Shown piece after piece: positions 1 to 5,435 of a stretch of DNA of 5,435 nt. The position numbers and the translations under genes are program-made. The notes beneath the pieces are model-generated. The model did not search any database. It had not been told where the DNA came from and saw nothing but the letters and a program-made list of their open reading frames with translations. How positions within the stretch are numbered: position 1 is the first letter of the stretch; the number at the start of each line of letters is the position of its first letter. This DNA is from Acidobacteriota bacterium (lineage in GTDB: Bacteria; Acidobacteriota; Vicinamibacteria; Vicinamibacterales; UBA8438): the NCBI GenBank assembly GCA_005778315.1, contig SXOW01000507.1:1-5435 (forward strand), in the 5' to 3' direction.

Positions 1-153
1 CTGCCGGAGGGGGCGACCGCGGCCAAGCAACGCTTCCGGCCCGATCAGCTCGTCGAAGTCAGCGGGCCGCATGCGATCCGCCAATGGGGCCGCCGGTGAC
101 ACGTGCCGCGTGGTCCGGCCGTCCGGTTCGTCGAACAACGAGCCAGACGTCAT
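1..153 (-). CDS. rarA: Replication-associated recombination protein A (RarA/MgsA family), N-terminal fragment
   Basis: Only the first 51 codons lie in the window; the gene runs off the left edge. The translation contains APLADRMRP (residues 22-30), then DFDELIGPEALLG (32-44) and GRPLR (46-50). This is the conserved lead-in of RarA/MgsA/YcaJ AAA+ ATPases, which typically reads PLA.RMRP..L.E..GQ..LLG.G.PLR. The Walker A and B motifs would follow beyond the edge; family members are usually about 430-450 residues. RarA is a cytoplasmic, clamp-loader-like ATPase that acts at stalled replication forks with SSB. The ATG (151-153) overlaps the TGA of the upstream methyltransferase gene by 4 bp (ATGA), so it is probably cotranscribed and translationally coupled. 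Residues 1-21 are variable, as in other RarA proteins, and hold a SLFDEP stretch of the kind often seen at RarA N-termini. The family call is firm for such a short piece; intactness cannot be judged. Confidence 0.85.
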   Translation of the reverse strand, partial: MTSGSLFDEPDGRTTRHVSPAAPLADRMRPADFDELIGPEALLGRGRPLRQ

Positions 154-968
154 ACGGGCGGCTCCGGGACGGCGCGGCCGTCGGCACGCTGGCGGGCCGC
201 TTCATAGATGATCAGCGCGGAGGCGACCGCGATGTTCAAGGACTCGACCGGGGCGCGCATCGGGACAGAGATCAGTTCGTCCGCGCAGTCTCTGACCGGC
301 GCCGAGAGACCGGCCCCTTCGGCCCCCAGCCAGATGAGACACGGGCTCGAGAGGTCCGTGCGGCTGGTCGGTGTTCCCCCATGGGGGATCGCGGCCAGGA
401 GACGGAGCCCGCGGGCCCGTGCATCGGCGTTGATTTGGTCGGGATCGTGGGCGCGGACCACCGGGAACCGCAACGTGCTGCCCATCGACCCGCGTAGCGC
501 CTTCCACCCGTAGGGGTCGGCGCCCGCGACGGTCACGACTCCGGTCGCCCCGCCGGCTTCGGCGGCGCGAATCACGGCCCCGGTGTTGCCGGGGTCCTGC
601 ACGCCGATGAGACCCAGCACCAGGGGCTGGGAGCCGCCGACGGTTGATTCGAATCGGGCCGGTGTCGGCGTGACAATCGCGACCAGCCCGCTCGGCGTGG
701 AGACGGGGCTGAGCGCAGCCATGACCGGTGTCGACACGCGTACGACCTCTGTCGCGACGCCAAGTCGCTCGAGCAGGGGCGCCCAGCGGTCGTCGGTTGC
801 CAGGGGGTCGCTGACCGCCGCCAGCTCGATCCCCACGCCTGCCGCCAGGGCCTCCTCAATGAGTCGCGGACCTTCAAGGAGCGTGGCTGAATCCGGTGGG
901 GTGGAGCGCCTGGCAGCCCGCCGAAAACGCGCCACGATCGGGTTGTGGCGGCTGGTAATGTGTTGCAC
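150..968 (-). CDS. TrmH/SpoU-family RNA 2'-O-ribose methyltransferase
   Basis: A 272-residue SPOUT-class methyltransferase that would transfer a methyl group from SAM to a ribose 2'-OH of rRNA or tRNA. The N-terminal part (about 5-100) resembles the MRM3/SpoU substrate-binding domain: SRHNPIVARFRR at 6-17 and LLEGPRLIEEAL at 30-41. The C-terminal knotted SAM domain shows all three SpoU motifs. Motif 1 is DPGNTGAVIRAAEA (125-138), with N128 and R134. Motif 2 is KALRGSMGS (156-164). Motif 3 is LGAEGAGLS (214-222) followed by ISVPMRAPVESLNIAVASA (233-251), with the usual SLN at 243-245. Length is normal for the family. The start is GTG at 966-968; the next stop upstream in frame is at 1011-1013 and no better start lies between. 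It is the first gene of a minus-strand pair with rarA and is divergent from greA. Whether the target is 23S rRNA or tRNA cannot be decided from sequence, so no symbol is given. Confidence 0.93.
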   Translation of the reverse strand: MQHITSRHNPIVARFRRAARRSTPPDSATLLEGPRLIEEALAAGVGIELAAVSDPLATDDRWAPLLERLGVATEVVRVSTPVMAALSPVSTPSGLVAIVTPTPARFESTVGGSQPLVLGLIGVQDPGNTGAVIRAAEAGGATGVVTVAGADPYGWKALRGSMGSTLRFPVVRAHDPDQINADARARGLRLLAAIPHGGTPTSRTDLSSPCLIWLGAEGAGLSAPVRDCADELISVPMRAPVESLNIAVASALIIYEAARQRADGRAVPEPPV

Positions 969-995
969 GATTCGGTCCCGTTGGCGGCGCAGGTG

Positions 996-1004
996 AGCAT
1001 AGCA
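996..1004 (-). promoter_or_regulatory. Putative extended -10 promoter of the methyltransferase-rarA pair
   Basis: On the minus strand the sequence reads TGCTATGCT, an extended -10 (TGn plus TATGCT, 4 of 6 matches to TATAAT with the TAT core intact). Its 3' end lies 27 bp before the GTG start at 968, so a transcript would start near 989 with a short leader of about 20 nt. No good -35 is visible at 17-bp spacing (TCGGCT), as is common for extended -10 promoters. This is a prediction by eye. Confidence 0.4.
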
Positions 1005-1014
1005 GATGTGCTAT
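999..1014. repeat. Perfect 6-bp inverted repeat in the divergent intergenic region
   Basis: ATAGCA (999-1004) and TGCTAT (1009-1014) are exact inverted repeats separated by GATG. The element lies in the roughly 100-bp gap between the divergent methyltransferase and greA genes, in a locally AT-richer patch of otherwise GC-rich DNA. Each arm contributes the TGCTAT core of an outward-facing extended -10, so the symmetry may reflect paired promoters, a dimeric regulator's operator, or both. Confidence 0.55.
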
Positions 1015-1017
1015 CGT
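1009..1017 (+). promoter_or_regulatory. Putative extended -10 promoter of greA
   Basis: The plus strand reads TGCTATCGT: TG, one base, then TATCGT (4 of 6 to TATAAT, with T1, A2 and T6 kept). Transcription would begin near 1024, giving a leader of about 46 nt before the greA ATG. The -35 position at 17-bp spacing (GCAGGT) is poor. The purine-rich GAGGAAA at 1047-1053 is too far from the ATG (about 16 nt) to be a convincing Shine-Dalgarno sequence. Confidence 0.4.
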
Positions 1018-1069
1018 TAGCCGACTGGCACCTCTCGCCAGATGACGAGGAAACCGTGCTTCCCCGGCC

Positions 1070-1534
1070 ATGAAAGCCCAGCTCATCAAGCGATTCGAAG
1101 AGGAGATTGCGACGCTCTCGCGGGAGCTCAACAACGAGCTGCCGAAGGAGATCAGGCGGGCTCGCGAGCTCGGTGACCTGCGAGAAAACGCCGAGTATCA
1201 AGCCGCGAAGGACCGCCAGTCGTTCGTCCAGGCCCGCTTGTCGATGTTGCACAAACGCGTGGCCGAAGTGTCGCTGTTGAATCTGGATCGGATTCCAGCT
1301 GATCGTGCCTCGTTCGGTTCCACCGTGCATCTGCGCGAGTCCGGTGGCGGCTGTGTGACCTACCAGCTGGTCATGCCCGAAGATGCCGATCCTGACAAGG
1401 GATGGATCTCGACCGCGTCACCCATTGGGCGGGCCCTGTTGGGCAAGGAAGAAGGCGACGAGGTTGAAGTGCCGACCCCCAGTGGTACCCGCGAGTTCGA
1501 GCTGCTGAAACTCGTCACGATCCACGACGAGTGA
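1070..1534 (+). CDS. greA: Transcription elongation factor GreA
   Basis: A 154-residue GreA-family factor. GreA enters the RNA polymerase secondary channel and stimulates cleavage of backtracked transcripts. The N-terminal antiparallel coiled coil spans about 1-76, with the diagnostic tip ELGDLRENAEYQAAKD (33-48). D36 and E39 correspond to the acidic tip residues that coordinate the second catalytic Mg2+. The FKBP-like C-terminal domain begins at FGSTVHL (82-88) and carries ADPDKGWIS (106-114), SPIGRALLGKEEGDEVEVP (117-135) and GTREFE (139-144), all typical. The N-terminus differs from the common MT.EGY.KL start and lacks a few residues, giving 154 rather than about 158 residues. The ATG is fixed by an in-frame TGA at 1043-1045. 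Its TGA overlaps the GTG of the patatin-like gene by 4 bp, so the two are probably coupled. The gene is divergent from the methyltransferase pair. Confidence 0.95.
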   Translation: MKAQLIKRFEEEIATLSRELNNELPKEIRRARELGDLRENAEYQAAKDRQSFVQARLSMLHKRVAEVSLLNLDRIPADRASFGSTVHLRESGGGCVTYQLVMPEDADPDKGWISTASPIGRALLGKEEGDEVEVPTPSGTREFELLKLVTIHDE

Positions 1535-3030
1535 TCCGTCTCGCCGTGACAGACGACCCCGTCGCCGCTCGCCGCTCGCCTGCTTCGCACGGCCCCTACG
1601 AACCGCACCGTCGGACGGCACTGGTGCTGACCGGCACCGGCACGGCCGGGGCCTACCATGCCGGCGTATTGCGCGCGCTCCATGAGGCAGGCGTCAAGAT
1701 CGACCTCGTCGCGGGACGTGGCATCGGGGCCGTCGGCGCGGCGTTGTCCGCCATTGACGGCGCGCCACGCCTATGGGAGTCCAGCGGGCTCTGGAGCGGG
1801 CCAGGTGCCACCCGCCTCTATCGATGGCGGCTGGCCCTGCGCGTGGCGGCGTGGATCCTCGGCGTGGCGCTTGCGACCGTCGCGTTGCCGTTGGGTGTGG
1901 TCCTCCTCGCGACACTGGTGTACCCAGTGGCGTACCTGTTTCAAGTTGGGGGGATCCCCGGCGCGGCGACGCTGACGACCGGTTTCGGACAGGTGGTCGA
2001 CTTGGTCTTTGCGCCAGCCGCGCTGCCGACCTGGCTTCCCCGGTTCGTGGTGCTGGCACTGGCGGTGTTGCTCGCCGTGTTGGCCGGCGCGGCCGGGGCG
2101 GCGTGGTTTCGCGATCGGCGCGGACGGCGTACCAGAGGGACCCTGTGGTGGGTGCTCCTTGGCGCACCACTGGATGGCGGTGTCGCGCGAGCGTGGCTCG
2201 CCGACGGGTTGTGGAAGTTGATCCGGGGGGCTGCCCCCGTCGCGCAGCCGGGTCCGGCTGAACTCGGTCAACACTACGCGGATCTCCTGCTTGAGAACCT
2301 TGGACAACCGGGGTTTCGAGAGCTGCTGATTACGGCGCACGACCTCGACGCGCGCCGCGATGTGAGCTTCGCGTTGCTCGCGGAGCCGTATCGTCGGCGG
2401 TTCTTCCAGCGGCGGGCTGGCGCTCCTGGTGGCGACCGCGATCTCGAGGCCGTGGACTTGGCTGGCGACGCCCGGACCGCGGCGTTCGACGCCTGCGCCG
2501 CGGCGTTGAGTCTGCCGGTGGCGACCGAGCCCTGGTTGCTCGCGTTCGCCCCGTCGAGTAGCTGGCGAGGAGAAACCCACCGGATGTGCGACCGACCGGA
2601 CGCCCTTGGGCGTTTACTCGACGAGGTGGCGCGGGCCGGTGCCGAGCAGATCATCCTCGTCTCCGCGTTGCCCGGTCCGACCGGCCCCCATAGTCTTGGT
2701 GCCGGTCGTCGCGACGGACGAGGGCGAATTGGCGAAGCGCTGGCCGCGATGGAGGCGGCCGCCGTACGCGACGCGGTGCGGTCACGTAGCGACCTGTTTC
2801 AGGCTGTGTTCAGGATCCGGCCTCGACACAACCCCCTCGGTCTGTTCGATTTCTCCGGATGCTACGACGAGCACTCGGACCGCGAGCAGTCGGTGGCGGA
2901 ACTGGTGGATCGTGGCTATGAGGATGGCTATCGCCAGTTTGTCGGACCCGTCATCGGGGCGAGTGGGGAAGCGATCGAAACAGCGGCCGCAGCGAGAACC
3001 GCATCGCGCGGTCGAAGCACCGACACCTAA
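1531..3030 (+). CDS. Membrane-anchored patatin-like protein lacking the GxSxG nucleophile
   Basis: A 499-residue protein recognisable as patatin-like from its first third. TALVLTGTGTAGAYHAGVLR (29-48) matches the patatin glycine-rich oxyanion loop and first helix, and IDLVAGRGIGAVGAAL (57-72) aligns with the nucleophile elbow. There the usual G-x-S-x-G reads G62-R-G64-I-G66, so the serine is replaced by glycine. Further on, RELLITAHDLDARRDVSF (263-280) resembles the central patatin strand (P..I.ATDL..G..V.F), and AGAEQIILVSALP (369-381) the strand after the catalytic DGG/DGA. No DGG or DGA is seen in the expected place; the aligned stretch reads SWRGETHRMCDRP (344-356). A hydrophobic insertion holds probable membrane segments at about 103-137 (one or two) and 170-192, flanked by RDRRGRRTR (194-202), a positive-inside signal. 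The GTG start overlaps the greA stop (GTGA); the GTG at 1546 is an alternative, still ahead of the domain. Patatins are lipid acyl hydrolases, but this one looks catalytically impaired and may have a binding or scaffold role. The C-terminal 100 residues are unassigned. Confidence 0.75.
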   Translation: MIRLAVTDDPVAARRSPASHGPYEPHRRTALVLTGTGTAGAYHAGVLRALHEAGVKIDLVAGRGIGAVGAALSAIDGAPRLWESSGLWSGPGATRLYRWRLALRVAAWILGVALATVALPLGVVLLATLVYPVAYLFQVGGIPGAATLTTGFGQVVDLVFAPAALPTWLPRFVVLALAVLLAVLAGAAGAAWFRDRRGRRTRGTLWWVLLGAPLDGGVARAWLADGLWKLIRGAAPVAQPGPAELGQHYADLLLENLGQPGFRELLITAHDLDARRDVSFALLAEPYRRRFFQRRAGAPGGDRDLEAVDLAGDARTAAFDACAAALSLPVATEPWLLAFAPSSSWRGETHRMCDRPDALGRLLDEVARAGAEQIILVSALPGPTGPHSLGAGRRDGRGRIGEALAAMEAAAVRDAVRSRSDLFQAVFRIRPRHNPLGLFDFSGCYDEHSDREQSVAELVDRGYEDGYRQFVGPVIGASGEAIETAAAARTASRGRSTDT

Positions 3031-3050
3031 CGGCGCGGGCGGTGACGGGC

Positions 3051-3067
3051 GACCCGGCCGTCGGGTC
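3051..3067. terminator. Possible stem-loop between convergent genes
   Basis: GACCCG (3051-3056) and CGGGTC (3062-3067) form a perfect 6-bp stem with a 5-nt GCCGT loop, in the 53-bp gap between the stops of the patatin-like gene (3030) and the DHH gene (3084). An outer pair, CGGCGC (3031-3036) and GCGCCG (3072-3077), could extend it. No T-run follows on either strand, so it is not a classical intrinsic terminator. GC-rich DNA also produces such stems by chance. Confidence 0.3.
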
Positions 3068-3083
3068 AGCGGCGCCGAGGCCG

Positions 3084-4475
3084 CTACTTGAGGAAACGCT
3101 GGGCCAGCTCATGCGTCGTGGTCTGGATGCGATCCGACTCGATCGATCCGAATTTCTGCGTGAACCGGTCGAGAGGCGCTACCGCTTTGGCCATCGCGCG
3201 ATGACCGCCGGCGCTACCGATATCCCCGAACTCGCGCTTTACGAATTCACCCGCGTGACGGGAGTCCCCCAGATTACGCACCGAGACCACGACGTCGCCG
3301 TGGACGATACCGGACACCACTGACCAGGTGATTTCTTCGACTTGCAGCAGAAAGTCGGCTACGTGCGTGATCAGATCTTCACGCGCGACGTGCCCGAGGT
3401 GGGCGGTGTACAACGTGCCACTCACCGTCCCGTTTCGCACCGCTTCGGCCACGCACGCCAGTCGCTCGACGGTCGTCTCAGAGCCCTCCATTTTGCGCAC
3501 CAGCGCCGCATTCGCCAGCGGATAGAGGTAACGGAACGCGTCGAGGTCCCCTTCGTTGGTCTGTCGGGACAGGAAGAGCGTGTCGGATTTGATGGCGTAG
3601 AGCATCGCGGTGGCCGTCCGTTCTGAGATGTTGACGTCGACCGCCCTGAGGTGCTCGGTGAGGATCGTGCAGGTTGAACCGTAGTGCGGCCGAATGTCCT
3701 TGAAGGCTGCGTTGTAGCCAGGCCGCTCCGGGTGGTGGTCAATCACGAGGTCGACTCTGCTGACCATCCCGCCAAAATAGTGGGGTTGGACGTCGACCGT
3801 GGCAATACGGTCGAACTGACCCAACGACTGGTGATTCAGCGGTTCCACGTGGATACCCAGCAGGTTGGCCATCCGTATATTCTCGGGACGAGTGACCCCC
3901 TGAAACGCCCCGATGATCGCCGTGGTCTTGGTCCGGTGGAGGAGATTGCGCAGCGCGAGCCCGCTCGCCATCGCGTCTGGATCCGGGTCGTTGTGAAGCA
4001 GGATCAGTACACGGTCCGCGTCCGCCAGGTAGCGCTGGTATTGCTGCACCCGAGCCCGTGTCATCGACAGATTCAGGGTCCCCGTCAATGAGCCCTGCAG
4101 AAGGTCGCCGAGCGAGAGACGGGTCACTTCAGGCAGCCGCGCCCGCAGCAGCTCGTTCCGCTTGGGGTTGCTCGGGTAGCCGACGTCCAGGAGGTAGACC
4201 AGGGTAGCCCCCGCGTCGCGAATGGCTTCCAAGGCCCGTCTGGGACTGCGACGAGCTGCCTCTTCGACCAGCACCGCGGTCCCCGGCCCGACATCGAGGC
4301 GGACATACGTTTCCACCCGTCGAGGGTCGCCGACGTGGACGGTGGCATTGGTATCGTGCAGCCGTCGGGCCAGCAGACGGTCGTCGACGAGAAACTCAAC
4401 GTCCAGGGAGGGGGCGAGAGCCCGAGCCAGCAGGCGGATAACCAGTTCGTCCTGACAGACCGCGAGGCACTTCAT
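3084..4475 (-). CDS. DHH-family phosphoesterase with N-terminal RCK/TrkA-N-like domain
   Basis: A 463-residue DHH-DHHA1 phosphoesterase. The DHH domain (about 150-320) has motif I HNDPDPDAMASG (161-172; H161, D165, D167), motif II VDVQ (D228), motif III DHHP (246-249) and motif IV KSDT (D298), all ligands of the two-metal (usually Mn2+) centre. The DHHA1 domain ends in the substrate-binding GGHRAMAKA (423-431). This architecture is that of NrnA-like nanoRNase/pAp phosphatases and c-di-AMP phosphodiesterases, so cytoplasmic hydrolysis of short nucleic acids or dinucleotides is the likely reaction; the exact substrate is not readable. Residues 1-100 look like an RCK_N/TrkA-N Rossmann unit (KCLAVCQDELVIRLLARAL, then VDDRLLARRL, then ATVHVGDP), although the GxGxxG dinucleotide loop is absent. 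An open frame extends up to an ATG at 4670, but I choose the ATG at 4473-4475. The RCK-like fold begins there, the extra 65 residues are low-complexity and overlap the divergent gene, and a perfect -10 lies between. The gene is convergent with the patatin-like gene. Confidence 0.88.
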   Translation of the reverse strand: MKCLAVCQDELVIRLLARALAPSLDVEFLVDDRLLARRLHDTNATVHVGDPRRVETYVRLDVGPGTAVLVEEAARRSPRRALEAIRDAGATLVYLLDVGYPSNPKRNELLRARLPEVTRLSLGDLLQGSLTGTLNLSMTRARVQQYQRYLADADRVLILLHNDPDPDAMASGLALRNLLHRTKTTAIIGAFQGVTRPENIRMANLLGIHVEPLNHQSLGQFDRIATVDVQPHYFGGMVSRVDLVIDHHPERPGYNAAFKDIRPHYGSTCTILTEHLRAVDVNISERTATAMLYAIKSDTLFLSRQTNEGDLDAFRYLYPLANAALVRKMEGSETTVERLACVAEAVRNGTVSGTLYTAHLGHVAREDLITHVADFLLQVEEITWSVVSGIVHGDVVVSVRNLGDSRHAGEFVKREFGDIGSAGGHRAMAKAVAPLDRFTQKFGSIESDRIQTTTHELAQRFLK

Positions 4476-4511
4476 CGTCGAGACCGCAGAGTCACAAGAG
4501 TCGAACTCCAC

Positions 4512-4517
4512 ATTATA
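4512..4517 (-). promoter_or_regulatory. Consensus -10 (TATAAT) of the DHH phosphoesterase gene
   Basis: The minus strand has a perfect TATAAT at 4517 to 4512 in GC-rich surroundings. Transcription would start near 4505, giving a leader of about 30 nt before the ATG at 4475. The -35 at 17-bp spacing (GTCGCC) is weak. This placement argues against the longer in-frame start at 4670. The same bases read ATTATA on the plus strand, so weak divergent initiation toward the VWFA gene is conceivable. Confidence 0.55.
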
Positions 4518-4573
4518 CGCGGGTCTCTGGTGGCGGCGACTTGGGTCGGTGGAGGCCACGCCGTCGGTCGGCG

Positions 4574-4585
4574 CCGGGTGCCCGG
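4574..4585. repeat. Short inverted repeat upstream of the VWFA-related gene
   Basis: CCGGG (4574-4578) and CCCGG (4581-4585) are exact inverted repeats separated by TG, 21 bp before the VWFA-related start codon. This could be an operator half-site pair or a small hairpin. Chance is a real alternative in DNA this GC-rich. Confidence 0.25.
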
Positions 4586-4591
4586 ATCGGG

Positions 4592-4597
4592 TAACAT
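4592..4597 (+). promoter_or_regulatory. Possible -10 element for the VWFA-related gene, implying a near-leaderless mRNA
   Basis: TAACAT fits TANNNT and ends 9 bp before the ATG at 4607, which would put the transcript start within a few bases of the start codon. No -35 and no Shine-Dalgarno sequence are evident, and both facts are compatible with leaderless translation. Weak evidence only. Confidence 0.2.
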
Positions 4598-4606
4598 GCG
4601 GCGCTG

Positions 4607-5435
4607 ATGCAAGACGCTGTGATCCGATGCGCGGCGGTGATGCTTCTGCTGGGTGCGGGGGACCGGACATCGGCCCAGCCGGTTTTTCGCGGTGGCGTGG
4701 ATCTGGTCCGGCTGAGCGTCACCGTGGTTGACGCGGCTGGCAATCCGGTCGACGGACTGTCGGCCGAAGACTTCGTCATCACCGAGGACGCCCGACGTGA
4801 AGAGGTGACGTATTTCTCCCGCGGGGTGGAGAGTGACCTGGACACCATGCCGCTCCACGTCGGGGTGTTGTTCGATGCAAGCGGGAGCATGGGGCGCGAT
4901 GCCCGGTTTGCCAAGACGGCCGCACTGCGTTTTCTGCGCGATCTCACTTTCGCGGAAGACATGACGCTCGTCGACTTTGCCTCGGAAGTACACGTCAGCC
5001 GTTTCGCGCAGGCCGATTTTCCATTGCTGGCGCAACGGTTGCGCGCCCAGAAAGCGGAGGGCCTGACTGCGCTGTATGACGCGCTCGGGGTGTATCTGGA
5101 TGGCGCGTTTGATCAAGACGGGCGCAAAGTGCTGCTGTTGTATTCCGATGGGGGAGACACCCGAAGCCGCATGCGGTTCAACGAGTTGCTGGAGCTCGTG
5201 CGAGCGTCCGACGTCACCATTTACGCCATCGGGTTTCAAACGCAAAACCGCACCGCCGACAGGATGATGGCGCAACGACAGATCGAGGAGATCGTCGGCC
5301 TGACCGGCGGCCAAGCGTTTTTTCCAGGTTCATTGGATGACCTCGACGCGATCTACCAGCAGATTCGTGACGAGATGGAGCGCCGATACTCCCTCGGCTA
5401 CGTGTCAAGCGATCCCGCCGCGGACGGTGCGTGGC
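4607..5435 (+). CDS. Secreted acidobacterial VWFA-related protein, N-terminal fragment
   Basis: 276 codons are visible and the gene runs off the right edge. Residues 1-23 look like a Sec signal peptide: R7, a hydrophobic CAAVMLLLGAG core at 8-18, and cleavage likely after TSA (21-23). A GTG at codon 5 (4619) would give a shorter and cleaner signal. Next comes the block VDLVRLSVTVVDAAGNPV (31-48) and GLSAEDFVITED (50-61), typical of the acidobacterial VWFA-related family (TIGR03436-like). The von Willebrand A domain (about 82-255) has an intact metal-ion-dependent adhesion site: D90-x-S92-x-S94 in FDASGSMG, T154 in GLTALYD and D181 in LYSDGGDT. ERRYSLGYVSSDP (258-270) matches the family's late RRY.LGY..S.P block, so only a short C-terminus seems missing. 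It probably works outside the cytoplasm in Mg2+-dependent protein binding; the partner is unknown. An in-frame TAA at 4592-4594 bounds the start. It is divergent from the DHH gene. Confidence 0.87.
   Translation, partial: MQDAVIRCAAVMLLLGAGDRTSAQPVFRGGVDLVRLSVTVVDAAGNPVDGLSAEDFVITEDARREEVTYFSRGVESDLDTMPLHVGVLFDASGSMGRDARFAKTAALRFLRDLTFAEDMTLVDFASEVHVSRFAQADFPLLAQRLRAQKAEGLTALYDALGVYLDGAFDQDGRKVLLLYSDGGDTRSRMRFNELLELVRASDVTIYAIGFQTQNRTADRMMAQRQIEEIVGLTGGQAFFPGSLDDLDAIYQQIRDEMERRYSLGYVSSDPAADGAW

Noticed and set aside
572..1330. Minus-strand open frame spanning the methyltransferase, the intergenic region and greA
   Set aside because: It crosses two well-supported genes and their divergent promoter, and part of it is a frame-shifted copy of the methyltransferase reading. 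No domain is visible.
2173..2181. DGG (residues 215-217) of the patatin-like protein as the catalytic Asp motif
   Set aside because: In patatins the DGG/DGA follows the ATDL-like strand. Here it precedes that strand (263-280) and sits next to the membrane insertion, so the order is wrong.
1771..2580. Minus-strand open frame of 269 codons within the patatin-like gene
   Set aside because: It is antisense to the patatin-like frame, its composition is rich in Arg, Gln, Pro and Gly with no motif, and it is best explained as a GC-codon shadow.
3031..3077. Classical rho-independent terminator in the convergent gap
   Set aside because: GC-rich inverted repeats exist, but there is no T-run on either strand. 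Only a low-confidence stem-loop is reported.
4472..5314. Long minus-strand open frame (280 codons) opposite the VWFA-related gene
   Set aside because: It lies antisense to a protein with clear signal peptide, MIDAS and family motifs. Its translation shows no domain, and long antisense frames are expected in high-GC DNA.
1..5435. CRISPR array, insertion sequence, tRNA or phage or defence system
   Set aside because: No spaced direct repeats, transposase-like frame with terminal inverted repeats, tRNA cloverleaf or defence-type domain was found; all strong frames belong to ordinary chromosomal families.

Overview
The window is high-GC bacterial chromosomal DNA with densely packed housekeeping and accessory genes. 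The best taxonomic marker is the truncated gene at the right end. It encodes a secreted VWFA-related protein of the type expanded in Acidobacteriota (TIGR03436-like), with an N-terminal VDLV…V.V.D..G.PV.GL.AEDF.I.ED block, a MIDAS motif and a late RRYSLGY block. The unusual N-terminus of GreA fits the same phylum. I infer an acidobacterium, possibly of the Vicinamibacteria type, but the genus cannot be read from this sequence.

Layout. Positions 1-968 hold a minus-strand pair: a SpoU/TrmH-family RNA 2'-O-methyltransferase followed, through a 4-bp ATGA stop/start overlap, by the first 51 codons of rarA, a replication-associated AAA+ ATPase. A divergent intergenic region of about 100 bp (969-1069) carries a perfect inverted repeat. 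Each of its arms reads outward as an extended -10 element. Positions 1070-3030 hold a plus-strand pair, greA and a membrane-anchored patatin-like protein, joined by a 4-bp GTGA overlap. The patatin-like protein keeps the glycine-rich oxyanion loop, but the serine of GxSxG is replaced (GRGIG) and no catalytic DGG/DGA is found at the expected place. A convergent gap of about 50 bp with GC-rich inverted repeats follows. Positions 3084-4475 (minus) encode a DHH-DHHA1 phosphoesterase fused to an N-terminal RCK/TrkA-N-like domain. A second divergent gap of about 130 bp contains a perfect TATAAT for the DHH gene, and the truncated VWFA-related gene runs from 4607 off the right edge.

Working together. 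greA and the methyltransferase/rarA pair are information-processing genes (transcript rescue, RNA modification, stalled-fork handling) under a shared divergent control region. The DHH protein probably hydrolyses short nucleic acids or (cyclic di)nucleotides. The patatin-like and VWFA-related proteins concern the cell envelope or outside. I see no mobile element, CRISPR array, tRNA or rRNA. The most unusual items are the apparently inactivated patatin-like protein coupled to greA, the RCK-DHH fusion, and the symmetric divergent promoter at 996-1017.
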